Below are positions 1 to 13,600 of a stretch of 64,000 bases of DNA, piece after piece. The stretch covers positions 10,533,321-10,597,320 of the forward strand of contig NC_043983.1 of NCBI RefSeq assembly GCF_902150065.1, in the 5' to 3' direction. Position 1 is the stretch's first letter. Each line of letters starts with the position of its first letter. The notes under the pieces are model-generated. The model was not told the DNA's origin. It did not search any database and saw only the letters and a program-made list of their open reading frames with translations. Source of the stretch: Myripristis murdjan (lineage: Eukaryota > Chordata > Actinopteri > Holocentriformes > Holocentridae). The position numbers and the translations under genes were made by a program.

Positions 1-1605
1 TCTTGACAGATCTGGTCTTTCTGAACACACCACATCTACAGGTGAGATCTGTCATGGAAAGGCACAGATGCGAGAGAGCACTGACATCACCTGTGTCAAG
101 TGACAGAACCTATACTGTACACTTAATTTATTTATGTTCAGTGAATGAGGCATGACCCCACCTGTTCCCTAAAGCAGCGGTGTTATAGCTGCTGTGTGCC
201 TGACTATTCCCACGCCCACAGTTTTTAATGGGGGGGGGGGGGCGTGTTTTCATTGTGTTTTCATGGATATATAGTACATAACAACATCAAAAACAAAAAA
301 GCTAACTGGGGAAGGCCTAGAAAATCAAATGTCACTTAGTGACTTACTGACTTTATTCAAGAATAACCCGCTAGTGGTGACAAAAACAAACAAACAAAAA
401 ACGCCGCAATGCTAGGGGTGGCTGCTCAGTAGTGCTCAGCAGTCTTTATTTTTTGAGCTGCAATTTCAGTTTTCATTCTGAAATGACCCCAATTCTACTT
501 TTGAGAAATGTTTTTAATTTTGGCTAAGTTTTTTTTCCCATGTCTAGGTACACAGCTGTCACACTAAAAAAATTGTAGGGGAGACAAAGACAGGCATAAC
601 CCCATATGTAATCATGGAAGAAGCAGTCAGATCACATGAGGTAACATGGTGGCGGCAGGACAGGAACAACAGGAAACCTCAGGCTCCCTGCGCCCGCTTC
701 TCACCCCCAGCAACACAACAATTAATGACAACGACTACTCTGACCTCACAACTGACACGACACGCAGCAAGCAAAATAAAACCTGGAGAATTGCTGGTAC
801 TGTGAGATGGACGAACAGACACACACAAACACACGTATATGCCTGACAATAAAGAAGGAAGGCTGGAGAATGTGAAAGCAAAGAGGTATGTGACCTGTGA
901 AAGAGAGGAAGTCGTGTCAAAAATGTGAGGCGTGGAAGAAGAGAACAAACAAGTGACCCATAATGAGGCAAGAGAGAGGAAAGAATGTACGGCGAAAATG
1001 CTGCAAGCCAACAGATGAGGTAGATCGATGAGAAACTGACATTTCAAAGAGGACATGGGAGAGGAGGGAGGGAGGAGGAAGAGTGAGAGAGTGAGAGGGG
1101 GACTCAACCTGGGAGTTAGAGGGCACTGGAGCATTTGAGAGCCAGAAATCCAGATCCGAAACCTAGAAAAGGAAGGGAGGGAGAGGAGTGCGAGGAAGTG
1201 AGAGGGTGCGGGGCAAACAAGGTTCTGTATCTTCTGCTATTCATGAAAAAGGATACAGAGATTTAACTGTTCTGTTTCATGAATAAATCAAGTATTTGGC
1301 GAGACTACACCGAATCAGCTACTTGATCACTAGCTGACAGAGCTGACAGAAAGCGAGGCTGGGAAGAAGCAATGGGAAGTGTATGAAGTCAATGAAAATG
1401 GTCAAAGCAATGTTCAAATTTTCAGGACAAAATATCTGTCCTGTGTTTTAGTAATAGTCAACAGGCTATACGTTTTACTTTTTTGAGCTAATAAAATTTT
1501 GTTGAAAATTTAAATGATAGAAGTTCTGCATCAAGTGAGATCTTTCGGTGTGAACTCTGTTGTTAGGCAGGAAACAGCCTCGCTCCTCCTTTTCTGGCGA
1601 CATAC
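1..1605 (-). other. ap3d1: Probable ap3d1 intron at left edge
   Basis: No frame matching the delta C terminus was found. Holds a G12 run (231-242), a long purine (GGA/GAGA) tract at about 1040-1200 and AT-rich DNA. Open frames here are low-complexity. Confidence 0.6.
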
Positions 1606-4600
1606 CTCAGCGCTAGTTGAAGTGGGCAGTGCTACCTCCTCATTGGGCTCTTCTGATTGGACCACAGGCTCGTCCGGCTGACCCCCCAGAAGATCCTCCC
1701 CCCCTTCCTCGTGTTTGTGTTTTTTCTTCTTCTTCTCCTCTTTGCTCTTCTGAGAAAAACAAGAGGATATATTCCACGACGTGTCAGTGAGCTCGCAAAC
1801 ACGACGGCTGAGTCATCGCGTCATGACGGCTGACAGCTCCTCGTTCTACTCCTCTCCGACCCTCATAAAAAACTTGCTGTCAGTCTGTTTTACTGTTTCA
1901 AGTACCATTCTTATTAGAGTGACAGCTCACTGAGTGCTGAATGTCATTTCATCACCACAGCTATGCTTTAGCCGAGGCTCTTTTTCAGCTTATTAGTAGT
2001 TGTTATTAAACATTATTAAATATTTAAACAATGCATTGCAGCTTTAAATATAAACCAGAGAAGTTCAAGTAAATTAAAATGCTTTGTTTTTGTCATATGC
2101 CCCAGAGGATGTTGGCCATGTCAAGACACAGTCATGTTATTGGTTTCATTGTTAAACTGAGAGAGTAAGGTTAACAAAGTAGCCTGGAAGAAAAGACCAT
2201 ATTCAAGTGCTGAAAATGCTTTTCCTTCAACCTTACCTTTCTGTCTTTGTCTTTATCCTTCTTCTTCTCTTTCTTCTCTTTGCTGCTCTTCTTCTTGGGC
2301 TCCTGAGGGGCTGCGCTCTCTGTGTCTCCGTCTTCTGCTGGGCTTTTTGGAGCCTCTGTGGGACGGTGTGACCTTACTGGTAGCTTCTCACTGTCTGCCA
2401 GAGGCCTGCAAACACAAACGTGCAAAACTATACCTTGGTTCTTGTTTTAATGAAAACTACAAGGTCAGCATGGAGCCACGTGCATCGTCTTTACTAGTTG
2501 TTTACTTTCCATTGAATAGATTCTTCAGTGACTACTCATCTGTTTGGAAAGGTCAAATGAGGGTTGTGGTAGAATACGCCGTCCACTCTCTTCAAACACA
2601 CACTCTGCACAGTGCAGCGGCCAGTTCTCGATCAAAGTGCCGAACCAAATTCAAAGCCTTTCCCTCAGACATAGCTTTGAGTGCTGGACATTCCCAGACA
2701 CTTAGAGACTACACTACTAAATTCCTCCAGTTCCTACTGAACCGATAAGAGCTGTAAGGTTTGATTTCCAGAGCCTGACCCTCCTGAGTAGCAATGTAGC
2801 CCCCTGCTGGATATTCTGTCGATTACACTTTACCCAAAAGTATGGATTTGCTTACTACTCCTATGCAAGTCCAACTTCAGTCATGACTCTGAGCCTCCAT
2901 CCAAATAAATGTGTTTCTTTCAGTGACAATCTCCACGGATTTCTTAGTCTGGCTGCAACTTAACCCATGCCAATTAACTATTCTTAAATAATTAAAAACC
3001 ACAGAATTGGTGAAAGGACACATAATCCACTGCTATATTGTCATTTCCTTTGAGGCAGTGTCTATCTCAACAAAGGAGCTAGAGAGAATCTGGAGGCGTG
3101 TCAAGTCCAACAAGATAAACTGAGGACGATCTGCGAACTAAGCAAGGTTGCAGGACTGCAGTCCTGGACTCCGTTTCCTCAAAAGCATGGTGCTGCTGAG
3201 ACTGTGTTTGCCAAGAGAGAACAAAAAGGACCAAGAGACTTTTGGGGAAACTCATCCAGGAGTTAAGCTGGTGAAATACAAGGTCTTGAGAATATCAGCA
3301 GTGGCTAGATACAGATCAAGTTTCTCCATGAAACTATGATTTTTTTTCTTGAAAACAATCATTATCATAGATAAAGACGTCTTCTGTAAAAATGAGAACT
3401 CATCTCTCCAACTCTGTCACAGTAAGATCAGGTAAAATTATAACAATAAGTTGGTACATACACTAACAGTGTTTCTGTAGATACATGGACTAGTATACTG
3501 CTGATATTGTCAAGTAGCTGTTAAAGCAGCATTTTCAAACCAAAAAGGAGGGAAAGATACAAGGGGTAAGGCATACAACAGTAGGTCAAACGCTACAATT
3601 TCCTAACTGAGAGCTATCAAAGAGAAAGGCAATTCAGATAAAAAGGAGAGAGTGTAAAAGCATGGGGAAGGGCAGGCCAAAACAGGAAGTAGGCACTGCA
3701 CCCAGATGAGGAAACAAAGTATAACTATCGATCTACATTCGAAGCCAGAGGTCCCACGGCTGGGGTGCTACTCACCTGCGCCCAGATGTTGCCACCAAGC
3801 TGCCCAGACAGAGAGGCAGTGATGGGTGCGTGTAAGCATAGAAAAGAGGGAGCACAAAGCAGAGCACCACGAGAAGGCGTTAACCTTCTTTATTGACGAT
3901 TTGCCAATACTGAGATTGATCTAAACATGAAGTCTGAGAGTACACAGCATTGAGATCAGAGAACAGAGGACTCACTTGTCCAGGTCAATGTCCAGGGCTT
4001 TGTGAGGGTCATTAGGGTCTTTGTCATCGTCATCACTCGGTAAGGCATTCTGGAGCAGGGAGAACACATAATTATCAATAAAATACAGTTAATGTCCTCC
4101 TAAATGCCATTACGATGAACTGCATGTTCAATTAATCCATAACCACATGGCAAACATATCGTAAAAACATCTGTAAACATATCGACTAACAGTCTCTCAG
4201 TTGAGGAAGTGATTAAGGAAGCCCTTGGCAGTCAATGGCTTTGTTATTTAAATCTGACTGAGATATAAGACCGCGGTCATTAGGTTTCTCGGGATGAATA
4301 TTGTGCTTAGATCAGTCTCCAGGTCAAAATGATGCATCAACAGCACTGTGAATTTAAAAAGGGAAACACCAACTTAAAAAAAAAAAACAAAAAAACAATA
4401 CAGCAGTATGCTATTTTTTTCCTCCACTCAATACATTTTGCAAATCTAGAATGCATTTTTACGCAAAAGTAGAAGTAGCACGGTGATTTCAGTAAAAAAT
4501 AACCACTATTTAGTTGTTTACTGTTACACTGTTTACATCTCATTTGCCTGATAAAGAGATCTTATTACTATCAGTTTTTCATTTAATTTGTATCCTAAAC

Positions 4601-7600
4601 TATATCAATAATGCTCATAATCATACATGACATTATAATACCGCTACTGAATGAATATTAAACCATAATGAAATTAAATATATTTTACTACTACGGATGA
4701 TCACAATATGTTTTAAATATCAAAACATTCTGTAGGTCAACCAAATCAGCCCCATCCACCATCTCTGGAGCAGCTATCAGCTTCAAACATCGTAACAATA
4801 CAAGTTTGAGTCATTTTGCTCAAATTTTTATTTTGTGAAGGTGTTGTCAATGTTCACCACAAAGGTTAATCCTTAATTTGAGCGGAAATCGCCATTAAAC
4901 CTCAGTGAAGTTCATACCACTCCTGCCTACCTCTGGCATCTCTTCAGTAACAATGTCCACCATGTGCGCAGGTGTGATGTCCTCCTCACTCTCCGGGCCC
5001 GAGTCGTGCTTCTTCCCTCGGCCGCTGCGCTTCTCTTTCCTCTTCTTCTTCTCCTTCTTCTTCTTCTCTGCCCGCTCCTTCTGCCGACGCTCCTCTTCCA
5101 GCTTCACGTACTGGTCAGACATCGGCAGTCCTGCGGAGAGGAAGGAAAGCAGAGCACAGTGATGATTTCAACCATTGTGTGTTATAGACACATATGTAAA
5201 AAACAGTAGTGCATCTTTCTAAAAGATAAAGACAATGAGGCAAATGGGGAGAAAACAGCAGAGAAGAAGGGAAGAACAGATGACAAGATTAAAATAAAAG
5301 AAAGAAGTCTGCCAAGATGGTAGAAGAAGGACTGCATTATGATTTGGTGATTTATTTTAAGCATGGTGCATTTTGTGGTGGTGTTTGGTCAGTTGGACCC
5401 ACCTGGGACTTTAAGAGGCACACTGAGGTCAATCTGCACGACTGGGATGTGCTCCACACCAGGGGTTTCCTGGTACACCTACACAGAGGAGATGTTCATT
5501 TTTAATCATGTGAGGGGTTTAAAGAGACTGGATTGAACAATGGCATTTCTACATATTGTAAATTACAGTGTTGTGGTTACGGTGAACGTACTTTCTGAGA
5601 GGATGGTGAGGCCTTGATGTAGAACGGGTTGTTGGCTTGCTCCTGCTTCCTGGCTTCTCTCCGCTGAAAAAAACAAAAACACAAACAGCTGAGGCACATG
5701 GCCATGAAAAGCACAACTGGGTGGCATGAGAGGGGATCCACAACGAGAAACAGATTTTCTCTAAGGAGTAATTATACTGTATATCTAAGCAATTCATAAA
5801 ACAATTCAGAAAAGACATCCGTCTTTTGACGCTGTTAGGATCGTCAGCCGACGTACCCTGGCCAGCTCCTTCTCATCCACCTCTGTGTGGCGTGGGCGCG
5901 AGTGTTTGGGCTCCTCCTTGGTAAAAATAGCCTTGGGCTTCTCATCCTCAGACTCACTTTCAGATGGTGGCTCGTTGATCCAGGCATCCAAGTCCAGACT
6001 GCACAAACACAAACTCAGTTACGCCTCACTGATCAACACGCCCAAGCAGAAATGCCGTTGTGTGCGCCACTGTTTTTATCTGTCTTTTCTTGCTGGCAGA
6101 CTACAACATGCAGATTTAAGTTTACTAACATGAGACATGACATGACAAGCAATGCAATCATGCTCAACTGGATATGTAATGATGTATCTTCATAAACTGG
6201 ATGTTTATCAAGGCTATACAGGACCAAAAAGGTGTGAAAGCAAACCTGGGAATATGAAAACTAGAGTGTAAATGTGATAAAACCAAACCTGCCATGAAAA
6301 CAGCTGTCCTGGTATTATTATGTAAAACAGTGATTTTTCCTGTCAGATCCTTTGGTTGCCTATACATTATTCATGTACTGTCGTTCTCAATCCAGTGTTT
6401 TTTCTCTCGGATTTTGGCCCCGTTTGTGCTGTGTGATTGAGGTTGCTGGGGAACTTCTGACAGAACAGCTGCTTGCAAAAGGTTTATTTTTTTTTGCAGT
6501 TGTGTTTCCTCATTTACACTTTTTGAATTGGGTTCAGATTGGGTTTCATATTTACAATTTAGTTTACTCATTCATGGTTTGGCTTAAAATTTATGATGAG
6601 AATATTTGGCTTTGAGACTTTTTGGTCCTATATTGCCCCTCAAATAAACTAGTCTCCACCAAAAAGAAAACTAATTAGCCTATATCACATACCTCTCCAT
6701 ATCTCAGCCACTTAAAGTCATTACAAAGTATTTTTGAAGCAATTTTGAACTAATAGATTCAACAAAATCATTTTATATGACCTAAACAATTTGTGGACCA
6801 AAGCCATGCCTGCTGTTCATGAAGCTCCATTTTGAATGCCAAGGCCCATCTGAAATCCACACTGCATGGCAGTGGACAATTTGTGGGCACCAGAAAAAGG
6901 CACTGACACTCAGGTCTTAAACATGACAGGACAGAACAGACTGATGATGGCACTTTGTTTCACGCTTCAGTTTTGTGTGTCCGATGCACTGACTTTACTC
7001 ACCCCTCAGGGACAGGCACTTTCTTCTGCGCCTTGGGGGCTACAGGGTTAAGTTCTCCGGCAAACAGAGCACTGACCTCCTCAGCCACCTCTACGTCTTT
7101 CTGTTGCAGTTTCTGAATGTACTTGACCAGCTGCAAGATGCAGGATGCCTGAGGACAAAATGGGAGGGGAAGTAGAAATGAAGGTTAGCAGCAGTATCGA
7201 TCAGATTTGCATATAATGTAGTGTAATCTAATCAGTAGGACCATGCCAGTCAGAGGTCAAGGCTGGTGCAGAGATACATTGCCAAAATACACTTTCACAA
7301 TGCAGACCGCCACACACGATGGAGAGCCAACGTATACCATTATTTTGTTGTGTCACAACTCCCTGATAATTCATTACAGGAGTACATATTCTGCAATTTG
7401 GACAATGCTTAGCTCTCCTCTGCATTGTGCGAATGAGCACAGGCAACATAAACTAACAGCATAACATACATTATAACACAGTTATAAGACAGTACTGTTA
7501 TATGATTTGACATGACTGGATGTGTAATCATGTTGAACTAAAGGCAGCAGACTAGACTAGACTATAAATGCATTATCTATTAGAGTGTTACCCTCTCCTG

Positions 7601-10600
7601 CACTTCCAAGTTGGCGCTCTGAACAAAGAGCGGGAGTCTGTCGATCATCAGCTGGCTGGTTTCCTGTGCGGTCGTGCTGTCTGTGTTCCCCTCCTGGCTC
7701 CTCAGCACAGTGGCAAACAGCTTGGCCGCATTCTGCACGTACACTGCCTGGATGTGGCCCGGGAGGGTGGCCACCTTGGGCCGCAGCATGGCCTCCAGCG
7801 TCTGCAGTGGGTTCTCCAGGTGCCTGAGAAATACAAAAACAGAAATATGGGGTTACCGCCCTGGTAAACTTTCAAGACCACAAGTAGCTCTTGATGTAAA
7901 ATTTCTTTGGTTTGTTATGTTGTTATGTTATGTTATGTTAAGATGTGCATAACATGTTATGTTATGCACATCTCTCAAAACTGCCATGTTATTCCAAACA
8001 TTCCACATGTTTTCATTGATGAAAGATCAGCTCTGGTCAGCTCAGAAAGCAGTCTAGAAGTTGTGTATACTTCTTTTGACTGGTATGAAGATAGAGAACA
8101 GATTAAACTTGACATGTATATGCATGAATATGAAGGACTGTGCAAGTGTCCATCACATTAGGCCACTAAGCATTAAGTCTGAACTAACATGGACTTGGCT
8201 GATAAGAGAAGACAGCAACACAGGTGGGAAAAGGATGTCTGAGCCAAGCTGTCAATCATTTTCCTACAGATTCATTGTTACAGACAGCTGGGGGGTGACC
8301 ACCTTTGGATATCGAATTTCTGCTATGATACACTCATGAAAGTTTTACGAAAGGTTGGCCGACCTTTCCCACCAGATTGTTTAAGGAACGGAAAATGTGT
8401 GTGAGAGAGACCTCTGTGCTTGGATGTCAACATACTCTGAGAACTCGCCACAGATCCAGGCTGCGGCATACAGCACTTCACAGATGCCGTTTCTCTGTGT
8501 GTTGCCGGTCAGCAGGTGGGCGTTGTCCAGCAGTGTAGCCATCTGGGCCACAGCGAAGGCCCGGATGGCTTTAACCCGGATGGCCACATCCAGCATTTGC
8601 GAGGCGATGAGGTGGCCGTGCCGAGTGCCTTCTAATCGGGTCAGCTCCACCAGAATGCTGATGTACCTGAACAACAGATATTGAGATTTATGTATGTAGC
8701 AGAGTGGAAAATTAACACCAGCCAAAACCAACAAACACTGACAAATGAGAAAATTTTGAATTCAAACTTCCATTTTTTGATTAATCTGCTTTTGTAATAG
8801 ATGGTGTGTAAATTCAGTTTCCCACCATCCATATAGTCATGCACTCTCTAGCTATCAAAAATGGAGTCTGGGGTAACCTCAGACAATGTAGACAATGTAA
8901 GGCGAGATGCTGGGGTGGAGTGACTGGCTGGGGGACTGACCATTCAAAGTTGGTGATGTACTGGTAGTTGCTCTGGCTGCAGATGTCGATGATCTTGGTG
9001 AGAAGTTCATCTCTGTAGGTAGTACCCTCTGCTTTGTCCACATGCAGCATTAGCTTCTTCACAATCTCCATCAGGTTCTTTTTGGATACCTGGGGGGGCA
9101 AAGACCACTTCAATTAACTTCTTATTCCAGTTTAAATAAATGAATGAAAAAGCTACTTTGCGGTAAATAATAATTTAGCATCAAATTATCTGAGAGCGAA
9201 TGGGCCAGTAAATAACGGTAGTGATGTAAACGTAAGTCTTGTGTACATACCATGCCATAGAGCAAGTCCAGGGCCCTCAGGCGGATGGACTCATCCTTGT
9301 CATCCAGACACTGGAGGATGAGGTCCTTATGGGACTGCACTGACTTGGGATGGGTCTTCAGGATCTTTGACATGGCCAACAGGCCCAGGTATTTCACTAT
9401 AACACACACAACATGGCCTAAGTGGCTCTGGCAATAGAGATATATGCGCCCCTGGCTCTTAACACCTCACTGAGTAGAGGCATATTTACTTCTATCTCAA
9501 ATTATTCACTGCACTAACTTGTAGGCTTGTCTTTACTTTATGTTCTTATTCTTATTTTGTTCTGGTCTCCTGCCTCCTGTCTTTTTACCGTTAATGACAG
9601 TAGTCTTCAAGGTGTAGAAAATGTATTGTATTGTATAATAAGGTGAAGGATATTCATTGACTATGATAAGTTTTAGCTGTTAAAAGAACATTTCTTCAAT
9701 TCCTGAACAAGCAGCTCTTCAGAGATGCAAGGTTCCTGGAGGTCAAAGAGCTTCATTTGTTACTAAACTCTCTAAACTAAACACTAATAGATATATATGT
9801 TACAAGGCTTCTATATAGAATATGATGCACAAAATACTAATATTCATCTAATATTAATATTTATCTTCCATTTGATATTGTAACAACATTCATATATAAA
9901 TTACACTACAAACTACATAAAGGAAAGGACCACAAACACAAACAGAACGATGGAAAGGACAGACAAACACACACACACAGGACAACACACATGCAGACAT
10001 GGAAGTTTTGTTTTTCTTCACCACCCATTTCTATCCTTGGCAGTGTTTGCTACTTGCTTACCCAAAGGACTGAAAGAAAAGCAGAAATCTGCTGAATCAT
10101 CTCAACCTTTAGATTATCTTTTCTGTCAGAGACAAATGCCTCTCAGGTTCCGGGATCAATACACGTGTATGTGTGTGTGTGTGTTTGGTAGTGACCTTGG
10201 GGTGAGGTGAGGGTGGTCACTGCAGCACACTTGACCAGGAAGTGAGGGATGTGGCCTCAATGCAGCAGCAGGAGACAATCAGACAGCCACCACCCCTCAA
10301 CCTGCCTCTACTAGGGATATATGCTCCAAGAGCAGTTCACCGTGGATGGTGTGGATGAAAGCTAAGCTCGGTGTTAGTGTAATGCAAGTAGTATTACGCA
10401 AATGTTTCAAAGGTTGTTTCCTAAATTGCTGCTTGCAATCAATAATGTATCACTTTCCTGGATTTTCCCAGCTATTTAAAAACTCCTACTCTGCAATCAC
10501 ACTTAAAAAAGAGAAACAGGCTTTTTTTCTGGTTTGAATCCCTGAATCAGCTGGGAAATTCTGGGTGGGGCACATCAGTGAGAAGCATGCTCACCCCTGC

Positions 10601-13600
10601 AACACCATCAGAGTTCCCTTCAGTAAGGCACTTGATGCCTGGCTGCTTCAGTGAAGCCAATCAGTGACTAAGAGCAGAAGTCTGTGGTTAGAAAGTGGAA
10701 CCGGATGAAAAAGAGCCATGTGTGCTCTTTTTGTTCCACATAAGTGTAAAAAAAATATGCAATGCACTCATGTTTTCATTCGTGCATGCTTGCTTTGTTT
10801 TGTTACAATGCATTGAGATTGCAACTGCACAAGCATTGCAATATAATATATTCCATGTCACTTTGTTTCATCATGATAGAATCACACAGATCTTCAACAA
10901 ATGGGGTAAACCAACATTTAGTTTACATAGGTGCTATATAATCAAGAAGAATAATTCAAACTCATCCAACTCTTCATTTGCTTCATAATGCAAATCATCT
11001 GAAACAGTGACTAATCATGGTAATGTAATGGATTCTCCTTTGATTGGAGTAAATCCGATGCACTAAGTTTGATTAAAAAGTAAGCCAGATCAAGTACAGC
11101 CACCTCAGTGAAATGTTACATTTTGTGATTTGCTTGCATAAAATATTTGAAAAGACACTGTCCATTCTTTGCTCAGGGCCTTGAACTGCATCCAATCAGC
11201 TTTGTGTTTGTTTGTTTGTTCCTAGTGAGACTATGAACAGCCAGATTTTGACAATGTTATTAATAAAGTTTGTCTGGAAGCCAGGAAAGCCTGGTCCTTC
11301 ACCTGTTTAAGATACATATATGTACTGTCCATTTGTAAGTGATTATAAGCGCGCAAAGGAAAAACAAAACGGAACCCAAGTCCACAACCTTTTCTACTCA
11401 CGCCACAGGTCTCTAATCTACTCTACACACACCAAAGTCTAGGCATCGGGGGTCCAGATAACTCGAATGGCAGGATGCATTCACCTCAGTGCCACTAGTA
11501 TATGCCCTTGCACCGAGGAGTATTTAATATGTCTACAAAAACAAGTTCCCTATTTGGTAGAACAATGGGAACAGTGTGAGTTAAGTGCAGTGGTATTCCA
11601 AACAGGCCACCTAATTGAGAGCAACAAGGTGATGACTTTCGAGTTATCCAGAGACAGGGGGTCTATACTGTCGTCGTCTAAATGGGTGGACTGTTCACTA
11701 GTCAGAAAAACGCAGACAATGAGAGAATGACACACTGCAGGCATTGACAGAGGGCTCACAGTTCTGGTCCGAGTCTTCTATCAGGATTCGCAGTTTCTGC
11801 ACACAGAGCTGAGAGAGCAGAAGAGAGGGAGAGAGAGGAGGGGGGGTAGAGGAGGAGAGGGATAAGGGGAGAAGCTGTTATCATCACTGTAAACCTTTCC
11901 ACACCAGTTTCAGTCTTGTCATGTGGCCACTCTTCATTGAACATACATGAGGCAAAGAAAGAAGGGGGAAATGGGCCCTATATTTCAGGGGGAAAATGTC
12001 CATTTCATGCATTATTGAGTGTCTCGAGGACTGATACTGAGGAGAGACTTTTATGAATCTTGTTAACCAGCCTGACCAGTTCTTGTATCTCTATGGAAAA
12101 GGTATTAGGACAGACAGACTTGTGAACAGATAAAAGCGGATAAAAACATGCAGTGCGAATCAACTGGAGTGGAAAGGGTTATAATCGATGTAAAGAAGAA
12201 AGCGCAGACAGAGGAGTGGACCTCAGAGCCTTACCTGAATACTAGCACTGTGGTTGGGCATCCCAGAGGACAAGGAAATCAACACTGCAATGCAGGACAA
12301 AGGAACAATGAGCTCTGAGTCTGAACTGTACGTTTTGTGAGAAGCAGAAAACCTCCATTTACTTAAAACCTGTGTCCGAGGTAGCAACGCTACTTGGGGA
12401 TGCACATGTTGACCCCAAATTCCCAGCATCATTTAAGATCAACTCAAGTTAACAAACTCTGTGGAATTAAATTCAACCCATATTTTAAGTTTAATTTTGT
12501 ATCGGTGCAGACAAAATGCTGCGTTCTGCATTTTAAACATCTGAGAAGAGGAAACCAATTGGATCATGACAAATTTTGGAACTGAGGTGCTACTAGTGTA
12601 CTGTATATTGAAATGGGAAAACTGACTTATGATTTTTTTTTTTCTTAAATCGCCATGCAGATCTAGCTGTACTACTGTACTGTAAAATTCTGCTGGTTGG
12701 GGTCCTAGAGACAGTGGCGTGACCCATTCAAACAGAATGAGATTCAGCAATTTTCCATCAGTCAATCTTTAAAAAACAAACAAACAAAAAAAAACTAAAG
12801 TAATCCAGAATCATATGAAACTGCAATATTAAATCGCAATACTTACAGAATCACAATACAAATCAAATTGACATCCACATATCGCGAATCGTGTCTTAGA
12901 GGGAAGTCCCTGCTGATTCGCATCCCTACTGTATAATTTTGTGAATAAGGCGGAGGGTGAGATGATATCTGAATATGGAGGCATAGTGATATAGCATACG
13001 CCCTTCAAAGGACACTTATCTCAAGTGCCTCAATTGTGTATGTTTTCAGTGGGTTTGCCACCAGTGGGAGTCACACCCCTGACGCTGGCAGTATTAGAGG
13101 TATGCTGTACACACATGAGACTATTATATGGCCCACAGAGAACAAATACTGACCTGCAATCACCGTGTTGACACATTCATACAGCAGGGACATGGCTGAG
13201 GTACTGTGAGCAATGAGGTAAGAAGAGAAAACAGAGAAACAGAAAAGAATATTATTGACACATCCATCAAACCAGGCTCTACCTCTATTGCCCGTGGCAG
13301 AGATTAAACACAGAGGGATTTCTGTGGATATCTCACCTGTGGATTAGGTTTGTCAGAGGTTCAATCAGCTTCTTCCCCAACCGAGGCTCCAGGGGTGTGA
13401 GCGCACCAAACTGTAAACCAGAGTGTCATGACACATACAAAGTGAAGTGGATTACCTTTCACCTCTGAATGGAAAAACAAAGAAAATGTTTTTAAAAAGG
13501 GGAAAACTCCTCTGATCAGTCTTGGACTGATATAATGAATATATATGTTAATAATATCAACTATTGCGATATCTGAAGCCATGTACAATATTTCCTACAA

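Noticed and set aside
679-1134. 151-codon minus-strand frame
   Set aside because: Low-complexity Ser/Leu/Pro text from a purine-rich tract, without homology or splice logic.
4905-5209. Plus-strand frames rich in Phe, Leu and Ser
   Set aside because: They are the antisense of the Lys/Glu-rich ap3d1 exon 4931-5130.
8412-8435. Longer ap3d1 exon ending at 8412, adding eight residues (YVDIQAQR)
   Set aside because: A much better donor (gtatgt) at 8435 gives GEFSE joined to HLENP, matching the human sequence exactly in length and frame.
10531-10541. B-box-like sequence considered as a tRNA gene
   Set aside because: No cloverleaf or A box at the right distance; it fits a SINE remnant better.
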